Below are positions 32,742-41,879 of a DNA stretch of 64,000 nucleotides, one piece after another. The notes below the pieces were generated by a model that worked only from the letters and a program-made list of their open reading frames with translations, was not told the DNA's origin and searched no databases. This DNA is from Mycolicibacterium neoaurum ATCC 25795 (GTDB lineage Bacteria; Actinomycetota; Actinomycetes; Mycobacteriales; Mycobacteriaceae), in the NCBI RefSeq assembly GCF_000691525.1, contig NZ_JMDW01000012.1, positions 186,001 through 250,000 on the forward strand, given 5' to 3'. Made by a program: the position numbers and the translations under genes. Numbering within the stretch: the first letter of the stretch is position 1; each line of letters starts with the position of its first letter.

Positions 32742-33536
32742 ATGACCTACCGCAGCATCGATCAGCTCCTCGTACAGCTCGCCGACGGCGTGCTGTCGGT
32801 GACCTTGAATCGCCCCGACACGCTGAATTCGCTGACGGAGGACATGCTCAACGGCATCGCCGACACGCTCGAACAGGCCGCCACCGACCCTGCGGTCCGC
32901 GTCGTGAAGTTGTCCGGCGCGGGCCGCGGTTTCAGCTCGGGCGCCAGTATCGGCGCCGAGGACGTCTCCGCAGAGCTGTTCGACGGCCCGGAGCGCGTGC
33001 TCGACGCCGCCAACCGCGCGGCGCGGGCCATCGTCGCAGTGCCCAAACCGGTGGTCTCGGTGGTGCAGGGACCCGTTGCGGGCGTCGGGGTGTCGCTGGC
33101 CATCGCCTGTGACATCGTCCTCGCCTCGGAGAAGGCGTTCTTCATGTTGGCCTTCACCAAGATCGGTCTGATGCCCGACGGCGGCGCCTCGGCACTGGTG
33201 GCCGCGGCCGTCGGCCGGATCCGCGCGCAGCGGATGGCGCTGCTCGCCGAACGCATCACCGCCACACAGGCCTACGACTGGGGCCTGGTGACCTCGGTGC
33301 ACGCGCCCGAGGATCTCGACGAGGCGGTGAACAGCGTGATCGCCACGCTTTCCGGCGGGCCCGCGGTGGCGCTGCGTAAGACCAAGCAGGCCATCAACGA
33401 GGCGACGCTCACCGAATTGGAGGCGGCAATCGAACGCGAGCGGGAGGGTCAGTTGACCCTGCTCGCCGCCAAGGACTTCGCGGAGGGCGCCAAGGCCTTC
33501 CAGCAAGGCAGGAAACCCGTCTTCGGCGATGGTTAA
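32742..33536 (+). CDS. Crotonase/enoyl-CoA hydratase-isomerase family (echA11-like)
   Basis: 264 residues of the crotonase fold, with the oxyanion pieces SSGAS (65-69) and VAGVG (112-116). Both glutamates used by true enoyl-CoA hydratases are replaced: Ser118 in GVGVSLA and Thr139 in AFTKIGL. Instead Asp146 is present in LMPDGG, as in PaaG-type isomerases, so a delta3,delta2-enoyl-CoA isomerase or another crotonase activity is more likely than hydration. Its place beside mcr matches echA10/echA11 (Rv1142c/Rv1141c). It is divergent from mcr, and probably works in the same branched acyl-CoA route. Confidence 0.88.
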   Translation: MTYRSIDQLLVQLADGVLSVTLNRPDTLNSLTEDMLNGIADTLEQAATDPAVRVVKLSGAGRGFSSGASIGAEDVSAELFDGPERVLDAANRAARAIVAVPKPVVSVVQGPVAGVGVSLAIACDIVLASEKAFFMLAFTKIGLMPDGGASALVAAAVGRIRAQRMALLAERITATQAYDWGLVTSVHAPEDLDEAVNSVIATLSGGPAVALRKTKQAINEATLTELEAAIEREREGQLTLLAAKDFAEGAKAFQQGRKPVFGDG

Positions 33537-33577
33537 ATCAGTGGACTGAGCGTCGGCACTGCGCCACCATCGACCAC

Positions 33578-34840
33578 GTGAGTACGCATATGGACGCCCG
33601 TGGTTGGCGCGTACTGGCACCCTTCAAGATCCGCGATTACCGGCTGCTGATCGCCGCCGTGGCGTGCTCGATCTTCGCCACCGGCATGTGGACCGTCGTG
33701 ATGGCGCTCCAGGTCATCGCGATCAGCAACGATCCCGCGGCGCTGTCCCTGGTGGCCAGCTGCCTGGCCATCGGACTGGTGGCATTCGTCCTCGTCGGCG
33801 GTATCGCTGCCGACCGATTTCCCCAGCGCGCCATCATCATCGCGGTCGAGACGGTCAACACCACGGCGGTGACGGCCGTGGCCGTGCTCGGTCTGCTCGG
33901 CGAACTTGCCCTGTGGCACATGGCCGTCGCGGCGGCGGCGCTCGGCATCGGGGCGGCATTCTTCTTCCCGGCCTACAGCGCCATCCTGCCGCGGCTGTTG
34001 CCGGCCGAACAATTGCTGGCCGCCAACGGGATCGAGGGCGTCATGCGCCCGACACTGCAACAGGCGATCGGCCCGGCGGTCGCCGGTGTGCTGATCGGCG
34101 CCACCTTCCCCACGGTCGGTGCCGCCGTCTGCGCGGCGCTCTTCGGTCTCGGCCTGTGCCTGCTGATCGCCACCGGGCCGGTCGCGCGACCCGGTGAAGT
34201 CCCCCGGGAGAAGACACACGTCCTGGCCGATCTGCGCGAGGGATTCCGCTTCATGGTGCGCACACCGTGGCTGCTGGCGACCCTGTTGTTCGCCAGCGGG
34301 TTCATCCTGTTGATCATGGGACCGATCGAGGTTCTGCTGCCGTTCATCACCAACGCGCGTTTCGAGCACGGCGAGCGCATCTTCGGATTCGTGCTGGCCG
34401 CGTTCGGACTCGGCAGCGCGATCGGCGCGCTCGCGGTGTCCTCGCGGACGCTGCCCCGCCGCTACCTGACGGTGATGATGGCGTCCTGGACGGTGGGCAA
34501 CATCCCGATCATCGTCATCGGTTACACCACATCGTTTGCCTGGATGGCGGTGGCGTCGTTCGTCGTCGGGGCGACAAGCGGTGCGGCGATGGTCATTTGG
34601 GGCACGCTCCTGCAGCGCCGGGTGCCACCGGCGATGCTGGGCCGGGTGTCCAGCCTGGACTTCTTCGTATCGCTGGTGTTCATGCCGGTATCGATGGCGC
34701 TGGTCGGCCCGCTGTCCAAGGTGATCGCCGTCGAGACCATCTTCCTGGCGGCCGGGGTGGGCCCGGTGCTGCTCGGTGGTGCGGCGTATCTGATGGCCCG
34801 GATGTCGCGCGACGAGATCGAGCACCCGCTCGTAAGCTGA
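33578..34840 (+). CDS. MFS transporter (EntS-like)
   Basis: 420 residues with 12 predicted helices, beginning with the soluble MDARGWRVLAPFKIRDYRLL typical of the MFS_3/EntS group (enterobactin exporter-like, also macrolide exporters). GGIAADRFPQR (about 68-78) is the loop 2-3 motif. The GTG at 33578 follows CACCAT by 7 nt (leaderless pattern); an ATG four codons later is an alternative start. Its stop is five bases from the end of the convergent CPBP gene. Substrate unknown. Confidence 0.85.
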   Translation: MSTHMDARGWRVLAPFKIRDYRLLIAAVACSIFATGMWTVVMALQVIAISNDPAALSLVASCLAIGLVAFVLVGGIAADRFPQRAIIIAVETVNTTAVTAVAVLGLLGELALWHMAVAAAALGIGAAFFFPAYSAILPRLLPAEQLLAANGIEGVMRPTLQQAIGPAVAGVLIGATFPTVGAAVCAALFGLGLCLLIATGPVARPGEVPREKTHVLADLREGFRFMVRTPWLLATLLFASGFILLIMGPIEVLLPFITNARFEHGERIFGFVLAAFGLGSAIGALAVSSRTLPRRYLTVMMASWTVGNIPIIVIGYTTSFAWMAVASFVVGATSGAAMVIWGTLLQRRVPPAMLGRVSSLDFFVSLVFMPVSMALVGPLSKVIAVETIFLAAGVGPVLLGGAAYLMARMSRDEIEHPLVS

Positions 34841-34844
34841 GAGC

Positions 34845-35555
34845 TCAGACCCCGAAGATGGGCGGCAAGGCCAGCACCATCACCAGTCCCCAGAAGAAGT
34901 GCACCAGCATGGGGGCCAGCACCCCGCCGGTGGCGCGGCGCAGGAACGCGCAGACGGTCCCGAGGACGATCGCGGCGAAACCGAGCATCGGATTGCCGGT
35001 GGTGGCCGCGGTGGCGATCACGTACAACACCGTCGAGGTGAGCACCGGACGGTGCCGCAACAGCGCCGTGTACAGCGACCCTCGGAAGAACATCTCCTCG
35101 GCGAGTCCGTTGATCACCGTGATGAAGACGATCAGATACAGCGGCCCGGACTTCGAGTACTCCAGCACATCGCGGATGTAGTCGTTGACACCGGGGATCT
35201 CGCGCGCCACCAACCCGCCGACCACGAACACCGCACTGAGCCCGAGTCCGATCGCCGTTCCGGTGATGACGGGGCGACGCATCCGCCCACGAAAGTCGAC
35301 CCGACCCATGTGCAGTGGTCCGGACAGATACGCACCGACGGCCCACACCCCGGCCAACGCGAGCGTGAGCCAGACGAAGGTGTCATCGCCGGGCGGCCGG
35401 CTCAGCGAGTAACCGAGCAGCGCGGCACCCACCAGCAGCACCGCGACCACGACGAACTTCCGCCGGCCGACCACGGCGGCCGACTCGTCCGACGGCGGTG
35501 CCTTGCGGCCGGCGATCCGGCGAAGCTCGCCGGTCCACTTCGTCCGTTTCGTCAC
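34845..35555 (-). CDS. CPBP family intramembrane metalloprotease
   Basis: 236 residues, about eight membrane helices after a 35-residue basic N terminus. The CPBP (Abi/CAAX protease) motifs are: EEMFFRG (EExxxR), and a later HFFWG His; the F-x(3)-N-type motif is not obvious. Bacterial members cleave membrane peptides, confer immunity to bacteriocins or act in envelope stress; the substrate here is unknown. It lies 7 bp after the NAD-binding protein gene on the same strand, so the two are probably one transcript. Confidence 0.85.
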   Translation of the reverse strand: MTKRTKWTGELRRIAGRKAPPSDESAAVVGRRKFVVVAVLLVGAALLGYSLSRPPGDDTFVWLTLALAGVWAVGAYLSGPLHMGRVDFRGRMRRPVITGTAIGLGLSAVFVVGGLVAREIPGVNDYIRDVLEYSKSGPLYLIVFITVINGLAEEMFFRGSLYTALLRHRPVLTSTVLYVIATAATTGNPMLGFAAIVLGTVCAFLRRATGGVLAPMLVHFFWGLVMVLALPPIFGV

Positions 35556-35562
35556 CGCGGGA

Positions 35563-36690
35563 TCACCTCGGATCCACCTTGGCCGCGATCTCGGCGAGGA
35601 CGTCCAGACCCGTGCGTACCGTCGCCCGCGCCGGACCGGGCAGCGGCGCCAGGACGCCGAGTGCCGGGCGCACGATCGACGGTGTCAGTTCTCGGATGCG
35701 GGCCGAATCGCCGCCGGCCCAATCCGGATCGGTGTCGGCCAGATGGTGCGGGTCGGCCAGATCGTTGACCGGGCGACGCCGATGCCGGGTCAGCGAACGG
35801 CGGATCGACTCGTCGACACCGAGCAGACCCCCGTCGGGGTCGGAGACCCGCTCCCGCAGTCCCGCATCGGTGGCCACCATCGGGTAGTCCAGGGATGCGG
35901 TGAGGTCCGCGGTCAGGCTGCCCGGCACGGGTAGAGCCAGCGCTGACACCTTGGAGGCGAGAACCGTGGGCACCGGGCCCACCGGGATCTCGACCCGGAT
36001 GTTGCCGGCCAGGCGGGCATAGCTGGCGAGCAGGTCGCGATAGGTGGTTCGCTCCGGGCCGTAGATGTCATACGAGCCGGCGGGAACGCGCTCCGGATCG
36101 GCGGCGGCCACCAGGTAGTGCAGAACATCGCGGATGGAGATCGGATCTATCGGGTTGTGCATCCAGCTGGGGATCGGAAGGACCGGAAAGCGATCGCCGA
36201 CGTAGCGCAGGATCTCGAATGACGTGGACCCGGCGCCGAAGATCAATGCCGCGCCGAGCCACACCAGCTCCGCACCGCCGGGTTCGGTCAGCGCCTCGGC
36301 GACCTCGGCGCGACCGGCCAGGTGGTCGGAGAGCTCATCGTCACCCGGGACGAATCCGCCGAGATAGACGATGCGGCCCACACCGGCAGCCTTGGCGGCC
36401 TTCGCCACGTTGGCCGCGGCGCGATTGTCGACCTCCCGGAATCCGGGATCCCCGATGCCGTGCACCAGGTAGTACACCGTGTCGATCTGTCCGGCGTCGC
36501 TGAATGCCTTTGTCGCCGAGTCCTTCTCACGCGCGTCCAGCTGGACGATCGAAACCTCGTCGAACCAGCCGTAATCGCGTAGCCGCTCGGGTTTCCGACT
36601 GGTGACCACGACCTGGTGGCCCGCCTCGAGCAGTTCGCCGACCAGTCGGGAGCCGATGTAGCCCGTCGCACCGGTCATCAAGATCCGCAT
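35563..36690 (-). CDS. NAD(P)-binding atypical SDR (YwnB/NmrA-like)
   Basis: 375 residues. Extended/atypical SDR: TGATGYIG (about 6-13), then Arg32-Lys33 in TSRKPE (NADP preference), DTVYYLVHG and a Gly-rich FGAGSTSFE. A C-terminal region of about 130 residues resembles the SRPBCC-less form of the YwnB/DUF2867-type proteins. The ATG at 36690 (MRILMTG) is preferred; a TTG three codons upstream is also open. The function is unknown: quinone or lipid reductase activities occur in relatives. Confidence 0.82.
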   Translation of the reverse strand: MRILMTGATGYIGSRLVGELLEAGHQVVVTSRKPERLRDYGWFDEVSIVQLDAREKDSATKAFSDAGQIDTVYYLVHGIGDPGFREVDNRAAANVAKAAKAAGVGRIVYLGGFVPGDDELSDHLAGRAEVAEALTEPGGAELVWLGAALIFGAGSTSFEILRYVGDRFPVLPIPSWMHNPIDPISIRDVLHYLVAAADPERVPAGSYDIYGPERTTYRDLLASYARLAGNIRVEIPVGPVPTVLASKVSALALPVPGSLTADLTASLDYPMVATDAGLRERVSDPDGGLLGVDESIRRSLTRHRRRPVNDLADPHHLADTDPDWAGGDSARIRELTPSIVRPALGVLAPLPGPARATVRTGLDVLAEIAAKVDPR

Positions 36691-36730
36691 ACGCCCCAAC
36701 GTACCCAGGCCGCGCAGAACTTAAGCGCCG

Positions 36731-37252
36731 CTAGCGATGGAGCCCGATCAGACCTTGGTAGACCTGCGCATTCAGCTGGTTACCGGCCTTTTCCTCATCA
36801 CTGAGCTCGCGCCGGACCTTGCCGGGCACACCGGCCACCAGGGACCCCGGGGGCACCACCGTGCCCTGCGGCACCACCGCGCCGGCCCCGACCAGTGAGC
36901 CTGCGCCGATGACGGCCCCGTTCAGCACGATCGCGCCCATACCGATGAGGCAGTCGTCCTCGATGGTGCAGCCGTGCAACACCGCGTTGTGGCCGACACT
37001 CACCCCGGAGCCGACTCGTACCGGGAAGCCCGGGTCGACATGCGCGGTGACGCCGTCCTGGAGGTTGGAGCCGAAACCGATCTCGATGGGTTCGAACTCG
37101 GCCCGTAGGGTCGCCGAGTACCAGACACTGGCCTTCGCGGCCAGGGTGACCTGCCCGATCACGGTGGCATTGGGGGCCACCCAGGATTCGGCGTGCAACT
37201 GCGGGGCCCGGCCCTGGATGGGGATGATCAGCGGTTCAGCCATGGCCGTCAT
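36731..37252 (-). CDS. Gamma-class carbonic anhydrase family protein
   Basis: 173 residues of left-handed beta-helix hexapeptide repeats from about 20 to 145. Zinc ligands are suggested by HVDPGFPVRVG and the pair H-x4-H in VGHNAVLHG (one His from each strand), and a C-terminal alpha helix closes the trimer. Gamma-CA-like proteins (YrdA/PaaY/Cam family) bind zinc or iron; PaaY-type members are thioesterases. Two ATGs, at 37252 and 37243, are possible starts. Both lie within or immediately after the stop of the GlxA-type regulator, so translation is coupled to that gene. Confidence 0.88.
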   Translation of the reverse strand: MTAMAEPLIIPIQGRAPQLHAESWVAPNATVIGQVTLAAKASVWYSATLRAEFEPIEIGFGSNLQDGVTAHVDPGFPVRVGSGVSVGHNAVLHGCTIEDDCLIGMGAIVLNGAVIGAGSLVGAGAVVPQGTVVPPGSLVAGVPGKVRRELSDEEKAGNQLNAQVYQGLIGLHR

Positions 37253-38225
37253 GGTAATCGGGCCGCGATCGACTCCCCTGGTACACCTTGCGGTAACTCG
37301 ACGGCGACATCCCCACGCCACGGCGCAGATGGTGACGCAGGTTTCCGCCCGTGCCCAACCCCGCGCGGCGAGCAACCTCGTCGATGGACAGGTCCTGCGA
37401 TTCGAGCAGTTCCCTGGCGCGGTCCAGGCGCCGGTTGCGGATCCAACTCGCCGGTGCTTCACCGGTTTCCGCGCGGAAGCGGCGATTGAAGGTGCGCGCG
37501 CTCATATGCGCGTGCCCCGCCAATTGCTCGACGGTCAGCTGCTCGTCCAGATGATCGAGCGCCCACTGCCTGGTCGCCGCCGTCGAGGCGTGATCGGACA
37601 CCGGCACCTGCCGATCGATGAACTGTGCCTGGCCACCCTCCCGCCACGGCGGCACCACGCAGTGCCGCGCCACATCGTTGGCCACCTGGACACCGTGGTC
37701 GGACCGAATGATGTGTAGGCACAGGTCGATTCCGGCGGCCAGCCCGGCCGAGGTGAGCACGTCGCCGTCGTCGACGAACAACACGTTCTCGTCCAATCGC
37801 ACGGCCGGGTACAGCGCGCGCAGCGCGTCGGCATACCGCCAGTGCGTGGTGGCGGGCCGCCCGTCCAGCACGCCCGCGGCGGCGAGGACGAACGCGCCGG
37901 TGCAGATCGACACCAGCCTGGCACCCGGGCGGATTCCGGCCAGTGCTGCGCGCACCGCGGGTTCCAGGGTGCCCTCGACACGTGCCGGGGCATAGCGGGT
38001 GCCGGGGACCACGACGGTGTCGGCATCGGCCAACGCCTCCGGTCCGGCAGCGGGCAGGATGGCGAACCCGTTGGTCGAGGGCACCGCACCCGGCGCGACG
38101 GCGCAGGTGATCACCTCATACAGCGGATCGCCGCTGATATCGGCGGCGGTGCCGAACAGCGTCGGGGCGATGGTGGCGTCGAAGCCCACCACCGGCGGCA
38201 ACAGCAGTACAGCGACGCGGTGCAT
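37236..38225 (-). CDS. GlxA-type regulator: class I GATase-like domain plus AraC HTH
   Basis: 329 residues. The N-terminal DJ-1/PfpI-like domain (about 1-170) has the nucleophile-elbow segment ICTGAFVLAAAG with Cys near 114; the C-terminal AraC/XylS domain (about 215-315) has both helix-turn-helix motifs (LAGHAHMSARTFNRRF and LSIDEVARRAGLGT). Such regulators (GlxA, CdhR, ArgR-type) respond to amines or amino acids. The gene is divergent from the MFS transporter and read into the gamma-CA gene; the two neighbours are candidate targets. The ATG at 38225 is chosen over a longer frame. Confidence 0.9.
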   Translation of the reverse strand: MHRVAVLLLPPVVGFDATIAPTLFGTAADISGDPLYEVITCAVAPGAVPSTNGFAILPAAGPEALADADTVVVPGTRYAPARVEGTLEPAVRAALAGIRPGARLVSICTGAFVLAAAGVLDGRPATTHWRYADALRALYPAVRLDENVLFVDDGDVLTSAGLAAGIDLCLHIIRSDHGVQVANDVARHCVVPPWREGGQAQFIDRQVPVSDHASTAATRQWALDHLDEQLTVEQLAGHAHMSARTFNRRFRAETGEAPASWIRNRRLDRARELLESQDLSIDEVARRAGLGTGGNLRHHLRRGVGMSPSSYRKVYQGSRSRPDYHDGHG

Positions 38226-38307
38226 GCGATCCAGTTTGGCACGTTTTTGACGAGTGCTGTCATTTATGCCACTGGTGGACGGCACTCCCTTCGGTGACAG
38301 TCATGGC
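38226..38307. promoter_or_regulatory. Divergent control region of GlxA-type regulator and MFS gene
   Basis: 82 bp with CTGTCA and TGACAG as an inverted pair and a further direct TGACAG just before the MFS start. These are candidate binding sites for the adjacent AraC-type regulator. I could not set -35/-10 boxes with confidence. Confidence 0.35.
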
Positions 38308-39555
38308 ATGACAGTTCTGCGCGCCCCCGGTCGGGTGCACTGGGCCTGGGTGGTCGCCGGCGTCAGCTTCGTCGCACTGCTGGGCGCGGCCGCGTTCCGG
38401 TCGGTCCCCGGCGTGTTCATGGTGCCGCTGCACGAGGAGTTCGGCTGGAGCCACGGGACCATCGGGCTGGCGATGTCGGTCAACATGACGCTGTTCGGCG
38501 TCACCGCGCCGTTCGCGGCCGCACTGATGGACAGACTCGGCGTGCGCCCGGTGCTGGCCGGCGCGCTGGCGCTGATCGCGGCCGGATCGGCGCTGAGCAC
38601 CGTGATGACCACCGGCTGGCAACTGGTGCTGCTGTGGGGCGTACTGGTCGGAATCGGCACCGGCGCCATCTCCATGGGCTTCGTGGCCACCGTCGCCACT
38701 CGGTGGTTCGAGGCGCGCCGGGGTCTGGTCACCGGGGTGTTGACCGCCGCGAGCGCCACCGGGCAGCTCATCTTCCTCCCCGTGGTGGCCCAGGTGACCA
38801 CGACGCACGGCTGGCGCTGGGCGGCACTGATCGTCGCGGGAGCGGCGGTGGCGGTGGTCCCGCTGGTGGCGGTGTTCATGCGCAACCGTCCGCAGGACGT
38901 CGGACTGACCGCCTACGGCGCGACCTCCGACGAGCCCGCCACCGTGCCGAACGGTTCGTTCTGCGCAGCATTCGAGGGCTTGCGCATCGGGCTGCGTTCC
39001 CGGCCGTTCTGGCTGCTGGCGGGCAGCTTCGCCATCTGCGGCATGACCACCAACGGACTGATCGGCACACACTTCATCCCGGCCGCCCACGACCACGGAA
39101 TGCCGACAACCCTGGCCGCGGGATTGCTGGCGACCATCGGCGTGCTCGACGTGGTCGGGACCATCTTCTCGGGTTGGCTGACCGACCGCGTCGACCCGCG
39201 AATCCTGTTGTGTGTCTACTACGCGGGGCGGGGTCTGTCGCTGGTGTTGCTGCCGTCGCTGCTGTCACCGCACGCCGAACCGAGCACTTGGGTTTTCGTC
39301 ATCTTCTACGGTCTGGACTGGGTGGCGACCGTGCCACCGACGATCGTGCTGTGCCGGGAATTCTTCGGCGCCCGCGCGCCGATCGTGTTCGGCTGGGTGT
39401 TCGCCGCGCATCAGCTCGGGGCGGCCGCCGCCGCGGCCGGTGCCGGCTGGATCCGTGATCTCCAGGGCCAGTATGACCTGGCGTTTTACCTTGCTGCCGG
39501 GTTGTGTCTGATCGCGGCACTGCTGTGCGCAGCGGTGCGCCGCCCGGCAGGCTGA
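38308..39555 (+). CDS. MFS transporter (oxalate/formate or monocarboxylate-like)
   Basis: 415 residues with 12 predicted helices, starting MTVLRAPGRVHWAWVVAGVSF, a start typical of the MCT/OxlT-like branch of the major facilitator superfamily. LMDRLGVRPVLAGALAL is the loop 2-3 signature. The ATG at 38308 was chosen because upstream codons lie in the divergent control region. Regulation by the GlxA-type protein is likely. The substrate is probably a small organic acid, an inference from the subfamily only. Confidence 0.85.
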   Translation: MTVLRAPGRVHWAWVVAGVSFVALLGAAAFRSVPGVFMVPLHEEFGWSHGTIGLAMSVNMTLFGVTAPFAAALMDRLGVRPVLAGALALIAAGSALSTVMTTGWQLVLLWGVLVGIGTGAISMGFVATVATRWFEARRGLVTGVLTAASATGQLIFLPVVAQVTTTHGWRWAALIVAGAAVAVVPLVAVFMRNRPQDVGLTAYGATSDEPATVPNGSFCAAFEGLRIGLRSRPFWLLAGSFAICGMTTNGLIGTHFIPAAHDHGMPTTLAAGLLATIGVLDVVGTIFSGWLTDRVDPRILLCVYYAGRGLSLVLLPSLLSPHAEPSTWVFVIFYGLDWVATVPPTIVLCREFFGARAPIVFGWVFAAHQLGAAAAAAGAGWIRDLQGQYDLAFYLAAGLCLIAALLCAAVRRPAG

Positions 39556-39736
39556 CGGCTCTGCATTTGGCCTCACCGGGGCCGCCGCATACGATTCAAC
39601 CGGCGCTGCGGGGACGCCATGGCTCGTCAACATCAGTTAGCTGACGGTGGGCAACGCTGGAGATCTCAGAGTTTCCGCTGCTGCGCGCCGACCAACCCAG
39701 GGACACAGACACCCTGTCTTGAGCGGAGGAAAATAC

Positions 39737-40495
39737 GTGCACGCTCGCACCGGAAAGCTCTTCGGCGTCGCCGTCGCATCGGCGGCCATCGTCTTCGCGG
39801 GAACCGCGGTCACGGCGCAGGCCGAAGAACCCACGACCCCGAACATGGTGATCCCGGAGCCCAAGGGATCGGGCTGTGAGGCCGTCAAATCCGTGGCGTC
39901 CGGCCCCGGATCGCTGGCCGTGCTGTCCAAGGCGCAGTCCTCGACCGCGCTGGCGAGCATCCCGGAGATCTCGACCTTCAGCGAGCTGGTCTCCGGGCAG
40001 TTGAACCCGGCCGTGAATGTGGCCGCCGTGCTCGACAACGGCCCCTACATCGTGTTCGCGCCCAGCAATGAGGCCTTCGCCAAGCTCACCCCCGAGCAGC
40101 TCGAGACGCTCAAGACCGACCCGGTCGCCGCGACCGCCACCGTCTACTACCACATGGCGCTGGGCATCCTGACCCCCAACGACATCGAGGGCATCATCTA
40201 CACCCAGCAGGGCAAGCCGGTGACCGTCAAGGGCGACGAGAACAACCTGACCGTCAACGAGCAGGCCAAGGTCACTTGCGGCGGGATCGGCGCCGACCAC
40301 ATGCGGGTGTACATCATCGACACCGTGCTGGACCCGAACACTGCTCCGGCGAGCGTCACGCCGACCACCACGTCGGGCAGCGCGACCACCACGACGAGCA
40401 GCTCGGCCGCCGAGACCACCACCTCGGCGACGCCGACCTCCGGTGCCGCCGAGACCCCGGTGACCGTCACGGTGACCCAGACCGCAGCCGGATAG
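39737..40495 (+). CDS. Secreted fasciclin-domain protein (MPT70/MPB83-like)
   Basis: 252 residues. A signal peptide (about 1-29, TAQA-EE) is followed by a single FAS1 domain (about 60-200) with the motifs YIVFAPSNEAFAKL (H1) and VYIIDTVLDP (H2), as in MPT70/MPT83. A Ser/Thr-rich tail (about 205-240), TTTTSSSAAETTTS, could be O-glycosylated. There is no lipobox, so it is secreted rather than a lipoprotein. The GTG at 39737 is supported by GGAGGA about six bases upstream. FAS1 proteins mediate adhesion to cells or matrix. Confidence 0.92.
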   Translation: MHARTGKLFGVAVASAAIVFAGTAVTAQAEEPTTPNMVIPEPKGSGCEAVKSVASGPGSLAVLSKAQSSTALASIPEISTFSELVSGQLNPAVNVAAVLDNGPYIVFAPSNEAFAKLTPEQLETLKTDPVAATATVYYHMALGILTPNDIEGIIYTQQGKPVTVKGDENNLTVNEQAKVTCGGIGADHMRVYIIDTVLDPNTAPASVTPTTTSGSATTTTSSSAAETTTSATPTSGAAETPVTVTVTQTAAG

Positions 40496-40514
40496 GTCCT
40501 CCCTTCTCCGTCGG

Positions 40515-40548
40515 AACGGCGCCCACTGAACAGTCGGGCGCCGTTTCT
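40515..40548 (+). terminator. Intrinsic terminator after the fasciclin gene
   Basis: AACGGCGCCC (40515-40524) pairs with GGGCGCCGTT (40536-40545) over an 11-base loop, followed by TCTG. It lies 19 bp after the stop at 40495. Confidence 0.75.
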
Positions 40549-40686
40549 GCGTGCGCGCAGTCGCTCGGCCCTTCCCGATCGTGCGGCTGACGCCAAGTAG
40601 GGAAAAGCGCCGTCGGAACCACCCGGCTTCAGTGGCCGCACCGGCCGCCGCCCAGTGACTGAAGCCAGGTAGCCGCAGACACGAAA

Positions 40687-40720
40687 AACGGCGCCCTCTC
40701 CCTGAGGAGTGGGCGCCGTT
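40687..40720 (-). terminator. Intrinsic terminator after the acyl-CoA dehydrogenase gene
   Basis: AACGGCGCCC (40687-40696) and GGGCGCCGTT (40711-40720); read on the minus strand the stem is followed by TTTTTCG. It lies 13 bp after the stop at 40734. Its arms are identical to those of the terminator at 40515 on the other strand. Confidence 0.8.
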
Positions 40721-40733
40721 CTCGTTGTCGGCT

Positions 40734-41876
40734 CTACAGACCCAGGTCTCGGCCGATGATCTCCTTCATGATCTCGGTGGTGCCACCGTAGATCGTCTGG
40801 ATGCGCACATCGACATAATCCTTGGCCACCCGGTACTCGTTCATGTAGCCGTAGCCACCGTGCAGCTGCAGGCACTGGTCGACGACCTTCTTGCCCAGCT
40901 CGGTGCACCACCACTTCGCCTTGGCGGCTTCCACCGCCGTCAGCTCACCGTCGACGACGGCCTGCAAGCAGCGATCCACATACTGCTCGGCGATGTCGAG
41001 TTCGGTCTCCAGCTCGGCCATCACGAAGCGGCTGTTCTGGAAGCTGCCGATCGGCTGCCCGAAAGCCTTGCGGTCCTTGACGTACTGCAGCGTCTCGTCG
41101 AAGGTGGCGCGCGCTCCGGCGACGCCGGCGATGGCGATCGACAGCCGCTCGGACGGCAGGTTCTCCATCAGGTGGTAGAAACCCCTGCCCTCCTTACCGA
41201 GCAGGTTCGCTGCGGGGACGCGAACGTCCTCGAAGTTCAGCTCGGCGGTATCGGCGGCGTGCTGTCCCATCTTGTCCAGCTTGCGGCCGCGGGTGAAGCC
41301 CTCCATGTCGCGCTCGACGACCAGCAGCGAGAAGCCCTTGTGGCCGGCTTCGGGATCGGTTCGGGCCACCACGACCACCAGGTCGGAGTTGATACCGGCC
41401 GAGATGAAGGTCTTGGAGCCGTTGATGATCCAGTCGTCACCGTCGCGCACCGCGGTGGTGCGGATACCGGCCAGATCGCTGCCGGCGCCGGGCTCGCTCA
41501 TGGCGATGGCGCCGATCAACTCACCGCTGGCGAAGCCCGGCATCCAGCGGTCCAGCTGCTCCTTGGTGGCCAGGTTCTTGAAGTACGGGCCGACGATGTC
41601 GTTCTGCAGGCTGATGCCCGGGCACGCCAGTCCGAACTTGGCGAATTCCTCGACGATCACCGCGTTGAAGCGGAAATCGTCGACTCCCCCGCCGCCGTAC
41701 TCCTCGGGCATGTTGAACCCGATGAGGCCGTAATTGCCTGCGGCGACATAGGCTTCGCGGTCGACCAGACGATTGGCCTCCCACTTCTCCACGTTGGGCA
41801 GACACTCCTTCTCCAGGAACTGCTTGGCGGTTTCCCGGAGTTGCTCGTGCTCGGTTTCGAAAACCAGTCTCTTCAC
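40734..41876 (-). CDS. Acyl-CoA dehydrogenase (long-chain/isovaleryl-like)
   Basis: 380 residues with all ACAD signatures: AMSEPGAGSDLAG (125-137), the FAD-binding RKAFGQPIGSFQ segment and the terminal LHGGYGYMNEY plus TEIMKEIIGR. The Glu present in YEG of short-chain enzymes is replaced by Gly (YGG), and the catalytic base is probably Glu243 in PSERLS, as in long-chain and isovaleryl-CoA dehydrogenases. Third gene of an operon thiolase - crotonase - acyl-CoA dehydrogenase, 3 bp after the crotonase. FAD/ETF-linked, cytoplasmic. Confidence 0.92.
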   Translation of the reverse strand: MKRLVFETEHEQLRETAKQFLEKECLPNVEKWEANRLVDREAYVAAGNYGLIGFNMPEEYGGGGVDDFRFNAVIVEEFAKFGLACPGISLQNDIVGPYFKNLATKEQLDRWMPGFASGELIGAIAMSEPGAGSDLAGIRTTAVRDGDDWIINGSKTFISAGINSDLVVVVARTDPEAGHKGFSLLVVERDMEGFTRGRKLDKMGQHAADTAELNFEDVRVPAANLLGKEGRGFYHLMENLPSERLSIAIAGVAGARATFDETLQYVKDRKAFGQPIGSFQNSRFVMAELETELDIAEQYVDRCLQAVVDGELTAVEAAKAKWWCTELGKKVVDQCLQLHGGYGYMNEYRVAKDYVDVRIQTIYGGTTEIMKEIIGRDLGL

Positions 41877-41879
41877 TGC

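Noticed and set aside
33533..34825. 430-codon minus frame over the MFS gene
   Set aside because: Antisense of a clear 12-helix transporter; composition typical of shadow frames.
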